NCBI GenBank assembly: GCA_033439765.1
Contig: JAULSN010000008.1
Location: 2,666,001 to 2,730,000 of the forward strand
DNA from: Lasiosphaeria ovina
Taxonomy: Eukaryota; Ascomycota; Sordariomycetes; Sordariales; Lasiosphaeriaceae
DNA: 64,000 nt
Direction of reading: 5' to 3'
The notes beneath the pieces are model-generated. The model saw nothing but the letters and a program-made list of their open reading frames with translations. It was not told where the DNA came from and did not search any database. Below, one piece after another: positions 55,780-64,000 of this stretch. A program made the position numbers and the translations under genes. The first letter of the stretch is position 1, and the number at the start of each line of letters is the position of its first letter.

Positions 55780-57659
55780 GCGAATCGAGAGGAGGCTGCC
55801 GCAATGCCGTAGCCGATGCCGTGGCAGCTGTGGGTGGTTCGGGACAGCGTCGTGTATATTGCGGGGTGTATTGCTACAGTGCACAATTTCGCGAGATGCT
55901 TAGGTCAAAGGGAGAGGGGGGGGGAGGGGGGGGGAGGGGGATGTTTCACTCCTTAGAGGGGAGGAAAACGATGGTTCTCTCAAACTCTGGCTGCGGCTGT
56001 CTGTCTGGCTGGCTTTCATCTGCAGGCACAGAGATAGACAGGGACAGAGATAGAGAGAGGCAGGAAACTCCCTGCTAGCCACCGTGTTTTTTTTAGTCCT
56101 AACTGGTGTCAAGGCGAGGAGTGGGCGGAACCAAAACAAAACAGAACTGGGCAGGGCAGGGATGAATGGGTGCTGTGTCGAGCAGAGGATGCCATGCGCG
56201 TCGGTGGGTGCGAGCACCACGTAGTTTGTCGCTCTATCTCTCTAGTTCGTCTGGTCGGAAGAGGCTTTGGGAGACGGAGGCTGTTCGGAGACACACGGAT
56301 GTCGAGGTGAGGTGAGTTCGATATTGTTTGTTGGCTCGTCGGCTCTGAAGTGGTCGCCGCCACCCGGGCACTTGGGCGCTTTTGTGCCTGCGCAGTTGAA
56401 CTATCGGTCAGGGCCCTGAGCACTTCAGCACAGCTGCTTCCCGCGCTGACACGAGGTCTGTGAGCTGCGATGGCATTACTTGTTTCTGCCCTGTCTTGTC
56501 CTGTCCTGTGCAGACCCGACGGAAACACAGCGCGGAACCCTTCGCTGCCGGTTGGTTCGCAAAACCCCCCAAAGCGTTCCTCGGCCCCCCTTTATCCTGG
56601 GCGCTATCGGTCTGCGGGTATTAGTAGGGCAGGTGGACTAGCCGGGAGCTGTGCTGCTAGGTCGGCGCGTGCCGCTGTGGTCTCGTCTCCGTTGCGTTCT
56701 CGGCAAGCCCTGGGGGTCGCCTGGCAGAGGGGCATACGACGTCTTTGGCCGAACGTCTTAGTGCCGGGCTTTTTGCTATTAGGGACGTTGGAGAGCCTGT
56801 CCCCTTTCTCGCTGTGGTGTCTGTCTGTCTTTATGGGTGGTTTATGGGGCGCATGCTGTCACTTTTGGCCTCGGTTTGTATCGAGGTCAAAGTCAAAAGG
56901 GACGGTCGGTGGTGGCCGGTGGCCGTCAACAAACGGCGTTTGCCTGTCGTTGATATTGTGGAAGGGGGTCTCGCGTGGCGGCGTAGGGGGCGTGAGGCCT
57001 GGGGGCTGACTGTGGAATAGGGGACGGACAGCAAGACAAGGCAAGGCCGGGCTCGCTGGAGAATTCCGTCTTTGCCTGATGCCGATGATGAGAGGCTTGG
57101 CCAGGAAAATAACTGCACTCATGATGTTTTAGAGGGCCAGGCTTCCAGCCCTTCCGCTACAGCACAACTGGACTGCCAGTGATCAACTGCGCCAGGGGTA
57201 GGGGGCGCGCAGTTGATTGGCCGCCCGCCCCTTTCTCCGCCCCTCCCCCTAACCGCCACCGCTCAGCACCTACCCATCCGCTGAAATACAACACTTTCTG
57301 TCCAATACAGAGTCTTCCTATCATTAGAGGGTGATCAACACACATCCGTGGGCTATCCTGGCCTCTTTGCTCTTGTTTCTGGTTTCTTTTCTTCATTTGT
57401 CACTATCAAGACAGCCTAGTTCTTCCTGTCGGTCCTTCTGTTAGGCTCAGTCTAGTGGACACACAGGGACCTAAACGACCTGTGCTAGTATGAGGCGGCT
57501 GCTCCCAGACTCCAGGGGCCTCTGTCGTTGGTTCAGGCACTGCTGTCATTGTTGCTGCCCCTCTGCTGGTCCCCAGAGACATATTTTCTCGGGAATCAGA
57601 GGGGCCTTTCTCATTCTTCCCCGGTAATGAGTAGCAGGCACTTGCTGCCTTAAGGAGGG

Positions 57660-57866
57660 ACTTCCACAGTTAGATTTATCACAAAAGTGAAATGGCTCAT
57701 ACGTACATACACATTAAAGGTTGGCACAGGCATTTGCCGCGGTACAGCAAAAAGTCAAAACAATTGAACGGCACCGACAGAGCCATACCGGCCGGCTCAC
57801 GAACCTTACCACCACCGCCATGCAAGATCAAAGTTTTTGCCCAGGGCACAATGTCTGGCTGCACAG
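57660..57866. repeat. Dispersed repeat, copy B
   Basis: Second copy of the repeat at 21484-21677, same orientation, GC-richer. Several blocks of 10-16 bases are identical between copies (for example TTACCACCACC and AGATCAAAGTTTT). It has no coding sequence of its own. Confidence 0.75.
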
Positions 57867-60124
57867 TTACCCGCGTGGCGGGTGCTGCATCCGCCGCCCC
57901 CGAAAGGTACGGCGGGTGTGTTGGCAACTGGGTTTAGGGGCCACGGGAGCTGCCACCCTTCTACCCAGACTGACTGCCTTCACCCCTCACCCACCCTGCT
58001 TCAGGCGGTCCTGCCCGCCACATTCAGGTCCAGGCCGGCCACAACGACGCGGTTTGATGTCTCAAAAGATCGGCAATGTCTTCCACGCAGAGCAGAATAC
58101 ATCTTCACTGACCACCTCACCAAAAAAAAAAAAAAAAAATCTGTCTCGTTCAAATGCGAGTGGCTCCGGCTTCTCGCCGGAAGGAGTCCCGGCATGGCAT
58201 CATGCAGACAAACAACCCTTTCTTGCCGAGACGGTGAATGGATCTGGGTCTCGGCCGGGAGCGCCTCGCTCAACAAAAGATGGAAGAGGAAGCTGAGCTG
58301 TCTGTTTCTGCCACGGAGACGGGTCAACTCCGATGCAACAATGCATGGACACGTCGAGATCAGCTCCAGTCGTGTCGGTTAAAATTCTGTTTGCTTTTTC
58401 TTATTTTCTATATTGAGGGTCTGTGTGGTTGCGTGTTGGCGTGGGTGTGTCTGCGTTCGGAAGGGCGTGCAGCGGCTGACTCGGTGCGTACTGCATGTCC
58501 CCTCTGCTCAGATGAGGCAGGGTTGGTTCGGCCAACCGCAGTTATCACGAGTTTGCAGTGGCGTTGGAGGGGAAAGGATAGCGGGTTCATTGGGAATTTA
58601 TTGAGCTGACCGGCTTGCTTCCGGTGGCGTGGGCTGCCGCTGTGGAGGGTCCAGATGACCCCGTCTTGCACTTCTTGCCCCTATCACGCCGCGCTAATAG
58701 AGCAGTGGCGTCACCGCTACGGCTTGCACTGCTTACGCTGACACGACAATGAGGGGCGGTCAAAGCGGACAGGGAGACGCCTGGTTGGCGCGGCGTCGGG
58801 CCGAGGCCGAGTGCTGTGGGTCCGGAATGTCCTGGCAGGTTCCCGGAGAGGGCACCTGAAGCTGAGCACGGTGGCTGGCCGTCATACAGTTTGTTGGGGG
58901 GCTCAGTTCGTAGCGATGTGCGCTCCAAAGCCTGACACTGCCGTAAGTCCAGTGGAAAGTGGAAGTTGCCCGGTTGGCAAACGAACCTTGCCTTGGACTG
59001 AGACATGATTACAGGGATTGCACAGGACCCAGGCAGAGCTCGAGACCGGCACCCACACCAGTAGGACACTGCTCTGTCCGGGTGTGTTTGCTTGGTCTCC
59101 TACTACTACGTAGCACTTAATTCCCGGGGCTGGTTTCCGAGTCCACGCGTGACTGACTGGTTGGGGGATGGCTGAGCTCGGCGCAGACTTTGGCCTTGGC
59201 TGATGGATGCACCGAGTATCGCTTTATTAGCAGTTGACCGCAGACGGGTCTGGCATCTAGTTCCCCGACAGGCCGTTTTGCGGACACGGCCGTCCTCGTT
59301 TCGTTGCTGCAGCCAAGCAGATAAGCAATCATCAAACATGGTGGTCCCCTCCAAACCGTCTTACACGGGGGCGTGGGTCCACTCGACACGAGCGAGACAA
59401 GTCATGACGCCCCTAGGTGGAAGCGTAACGCCTCGCACGTGAATACGCGAGCGATGACGCGAGGAAATTTTCACTGCCACGGCGCGGGGGCTGACGCGCC
59501 AGGTCAGACGGGATGGACAGAAACGCGCTTGACGAATGACAGGTTAATCCATCTGCAGCTCGACGTAGCTCAGCCAGAATTTTTGGAGAGAAGGGTTGGA
59601 AAGAGGGTGTAGTGGGTGGACGTTGGTGTGGTATGAATGGGGCGTGGAGGGTGGGAAGCCTGCACCTGCTATTGGCCCATCAGCAGAGAATGTGCCTCTC
59701 GGCCACTGAAGATGCACATCGCACTTCAACGCGTGCTGGGTGAGTCACCGAGGCCTGGCCAGGACAGAATTTCACGCCAAAGAATTCCATTGTTGGGAGA
59801 AAGCCGCTATGTATCGACACCGATGTGATCCGGGCTTTTGTTAATCACTCAGAACCAAGAAGGATTGCCCTAAAACAGGCTAGGAGCGCCGCCTGTCCGT
59901 CAGCGCCGTCCACGCGTCCTCCCCCCTCTAATCCACCGCCAGCCGCAGAACCTCTCCTGAGTCCCCCCCAGGACTCGAAGATGTGTCCACGGGAGGGCCT
60001 CTGGGCAAGACACTGGGCCGCATGCGCCCTGGCAGCTGGTAGGGCAGGCTAGCCACTCCTTCAGGCCCAAGGGCGGTTTATCGGTTCCGACTCCCAGGAC
60101 CAGATCTTCGGAGATTAGCGTTGA

Positions 60125-60739
<615 letters not shown>

Positions 60740-62310
60740 TGAGCTCGAGCCGGAAACCATCCGGACGATAAAAGGGAACCCGGAGGGCTTGTGGAAGTTT
60801 GTGATAACTCGCATTACACGAATCAGAGTCTTCAACGAATGGGCTAGGTACGGCCGCATGGTACCGAAGCGAGGCCGTCTGGATGGCCAGAGCCAAGTGT
60901 ATGCCGATCTTAGGACAATCCGACGGGAAGCAACGACGGTAAGGCTAGATTAAATTGGTATGGCACCGGCCAGGTGGCGAAGTGGCAGGGTTCGGTGGAA
61001 GACACCCAAGCTGTGAGCCCTGTAGATCCCCATCTCAAGGAACGCCGTAGAAGGAACGGGAAACCGGGAACGGGCCGGCGTGTGTGTGGGGGGAGGGGAG
61101 AACTAGAGAGAGTGTGTGAGTGGAGGGGGCCTCCATGGGGTTGGTTGGCCATGCCATGTGAAGTGAACCGGGCAGTCGAATGGGGCCTCCCAATTTCCCC
61201 CAAGAACTTCCAGAAGAGGACAGCCCAAGGGAAACACCAGGGGGACTTGGGAGCCAGTGGGAGCCCAAGGAGAGAACTCGGACCTGCAACACAGACGCGT
61301 ATCGAAGGGATGCTGCATTCTCAATCTCGGATTGGAAGTCACTTGTCAAGTGCTCGAAAATCCAGCCCACAGCGAAGAACGGGAACAGTGGGAGGGCGGA
61401 TGACCGTCCGTCCCTGCTGGCAACTAACAGAGTGTCGAAAAGCTAGGATGGGAGCCAAGACTCGACCCTGGAGCATCCAAGTGCGGTGAAAAATGGGGGT
61501 TGCAGGTGAAAGGGAGGGCTGCAGGGGTGGGAGTCTAGGTACGGTGGGCATGGGGCATCCGCCTCGCACGACTCGCAAGACCGACTGACCACCCACACTA
61601 GCCACGTCAAATGGCGTCCGTCTGCAGCAAGTCGTCTTACCAACCATCGAAACGCCATGCACGACGTTGGTACTAGTTAAATACAAAGCAAAACTTGCTG
61701 TTTAAGCGCTGAGGGAACCAAGGAGAAGCGGGCGGGGTTTCAAGAGATGCGCGTGGTCGGCCGCCCACGCCGCGACCGCTTTTTTTCTGTGCGCATGCAA
61801 CTGCAGACGTGGGAGCGGGGGCACACGCGCTCGCAGAGAGCTGAACAAACGACACTGCAATCATGCAAGAGCTGCATATGTATCTTTTTTCACGCTAGTC
61901 TTGACCGAGGTGGTGAGGTGGTGACCAAGAAAAAACCATCGTGGCAATTATAGCGGGGGAGCGGGCTCATCAAAAGAAGAGCTTAACGGAACCCGAATTG
62001 CCATTTGGGGGGTCGTGGGAATGCCTACCTTACCTACCTACCTTAGGTCTAATTTGGCCTGCATTATCGTAGGGTGCTGCGCGATAATGGAAATTAGTTT
62101 ACCGACTTCTCGGGTCGCAGTTGGAGAAAGGGGGGGAGGTGGGAGTGAAAGAGTGCGTGCACAAGCTTACCCAAAATGTCATACTGAGGCGTGAGCGGCG
62201 AAGAATTTTTCTCTTTTTTAAAATTCATTTTCTTTCCTTTTTTGTTTCGTTTGTGGGTGGTTCAGGTTGTGCTCCGACACACACGCTTCGGAGAGAAGGG
62301 CACATGGACG

Positions 62311-62352
62311 CTCACGCTCACGCTCACGCTCACGCTCACGCTCACGCTCACG
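62311..62352. repeat. CTCACG hexanucleotide array, 7 units
   Basis: Seven exact units of CTCACG in a region without recognised genes. Confidence 0.95.
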
Positions 62353-64000
62353 CCCTTTCCCCCTCGGGCCCCCTTCCGGGCCCCGTCCTCCCAGGGTTTC
62401 TGCCCTTCAGTTCGTGGCTCCTGAAGCCCTCAACTTTTGGAGATGACTCCGGGCCAGGCAGGTGGCGGAATGAATGGGCGCCCCATCTGTTCCACATTGG
62501 GAATTTGTAATATACACCGCCTCCATGGTAGCTACCTTAGATGGTGCGCACTGGGCCGGTTAATTAGATGCCTTGAAACGCTGAAGAATGCAAAAAAAGA
62601 ACAGCAAACGGAAGACTTGGTCTTCAAAAAGAAACCCAGAATCTGCGGCGTGCGTGCTAAACCCGAGAAAGCCCAAGAGGTGTTACTCTGCATGGCACGG
62701 CGTGCATGTGGCCGGCTTTGATGCAGATTTTGGGAAGGATTGCTGCCTATTGTGCCACCACTCACTCAGCCTTGTTGGACAGCAAGGCGATTTTTTTTTC
62801 CGGCGCTTATTTTTCGTCAAAGCCATCTCGCTACCTAGGACTCGACAGTTACCTTCCTAGAAAATTTCTCTCCATCTTCCAATCCAAGAAACTCGATTCA
62901 AATCCAACTCTACAAGCGTTGTACTGGCCTCTCTACCCATTCAAGACAACTCAAAGACTCCTGTGGTTGCCGTTTCGCCGCCGCCGCCGCCGCCGCCGCG
63001 GCGCGCTGATCGACGCGTGTATTGTTCCTCGCCTCGCTGTTTACCACCCCGGAAGATGCGCTGTGCATCACAGCTTGCCTCGAGAAGACTTCGAAGCCCG
63101 CAAGCTGACAGTTTTTCTAGGCTATTCGTGGTTGTGCAAGATGCGATCCAGCTGGAGCAGTACCTGCTTCTCACGCGTCCCGGCCTAGCCGTCGCCCCCG
63201 AGCCTCGATTCACAATCTCCCCTTCCCTGTTTTCTCACTGATCTCGACCTCTGACCTCCCGCTCCGCGCCTGCCGGCGACCGGGGATCCTCCACTGTCAA
63301 GTCGAGGCGTGCTGTCCTGCCCCCTTTCGGTCATCTCGGTCGACGCGTCGTCTTCCATCCGAGCTTTGCGCGCGGCTATCGCCAAAACAAGAGCGACGCA
63401 CGCCGGCAACAACTTCGAAGAGATGCGCTCTTGTCCGTCTTGGCTGTGATGGGACGTGAATCCATCGTCGGATGGGAGACAGGCCCTCTCTCCGACAGCA
63501 GGTAAATACCATGGCACCGCCGAGGCCGAACCCGGACACAACTGGCCCAGGCTGCTAGAGAAATACTCTTCCCCTAACGGTTCCGATTTGTTCCATCCCC
63601 AGTACCTGTCGGTTGTGTCACAGTTGTCGCTGCGGTTTTGATACCGTGGCCAATGTTAACGCGTGGTGTACGCGAAACAATTGAATACTGCGACGGCGAG
63701 CCAAATAGTCTGAGAAGTTTCGTTGCTTTGCGGGCAAGGCGGGGTTGAACAGTGCCAGTCCACCAACATCTCAAGGAACCGGAAGCGCTTGTGTTTTCCC
63801 CTCTCCCTACAGTTCCCGTCATTTCTCCTGATCCCGTCTCTCAGACTCTCTCTAGCGGAGAGAGTGCAAGCGCTCAAGTGAGCAGCGCACCACGTCGCTT
63901 GCGATCAAAAAGAGCTCTTCGGACCATGCGGTGCACCGACACCTCGTCGAACTCATCGATCGCCCAGGGAGCAGAAAGTGCCTGCCTCGGTGGCTAAAAG

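Noticed and set aside
56470..57009. 179-codon plus-strand frame
   Set aside because: Mixed low-complexity sequence without domains; overlapping frames are equally open.

Overview
This window is nuclear DNA from a filamentous ascomycete, most likely a Sordariomycete. The evidence is short introns (about 50-180 bp) with GTAAGT-like donors, CTAAC/CTGAC-like branch sites and CAG/TAG acceptors, GC-rich coding sequence, AT-rich gene-poor gaps, a HET-domain gene, and fungal versions of every recognisable housekeeping protein. Exon chains were assembled by hand from splice sites and reading frame. Each chain reported here closes in frame, but none has been checked against RNA.

Layout. 0-10 kb is an accessory region: a Baeyer-Villiger-type flavin monooxygenase (-), a multiply broken ankyrin-repeat gene with a fungal death-fold-like N-terminus (-), an intact HET-domain gene (+) diverging from it across a spacer that holds a perfect 17-bp hairpin, and a cyclase-family gene (+) preceded by a MITE-like inverted-repeat element and a nested repeat array. 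10-18 kb holds a fungal multipass membrane protein (-), a transporter relic (-), a hotdog thioesterase (+) and a ten-exon Na+/K+-ATPase-like P-type pump (-). 18-23 kb has no gene that I can support and contains one copy of a dispersed repeat whose second copy lies near 57.7 kb.

23-36 kb is housekeeping: Grr1-type F-box/LRR protein (-), a mitochondrial chalcone-isomerase-like protein (+), glutaredoxin (-), a membrane-anchored ubiquitin-like/BAG protein (+) and ribosomal protein uL13 (+). 36-40.7 kb is another gene-poor gap, with a 145-bp element bounded by perfect 20-bp inverted repeats. 40.7-42.8 kb holds the most unusual gene: an MDP1-like HAD phosphatase fused to a roughly 230-residue C-terminal domain that I do not recognise. 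43.7-55.2 kb is housekeeping again: succinyl-CoA ligase alpha (+), a UBA-containing E2 (-), proteasome ATPase Rpt2 (+) diverging from it, a SYLF/Ysc84 protein (-) with a GC-AG intron, an intron-bearing tRNA-Met(CAT) (+) and Elongator subunit Elp3 (+). 55.2-64 kb is repeat-rich and apparently noncoding; it may be the upstream region of a gene beyond the window.

Functional links. Three genes belong to the ubiquitin-proteasome system (F-box Grr1, the E2, Rpt2) and the BAG protein links Hsp70 to a ubiquitin-like domain. Two encode mitochondrial proteins (succinyl-CoA ligase, the chalcone-isomerase-like protein), and glutaredoxin may have a mitochondrial form. The HET gene and the broken ankyrin gene look like one nonself-recognition locus with one inactivated member. 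No bacterial-type operon, CRISPR array or rRNA gene was seen.
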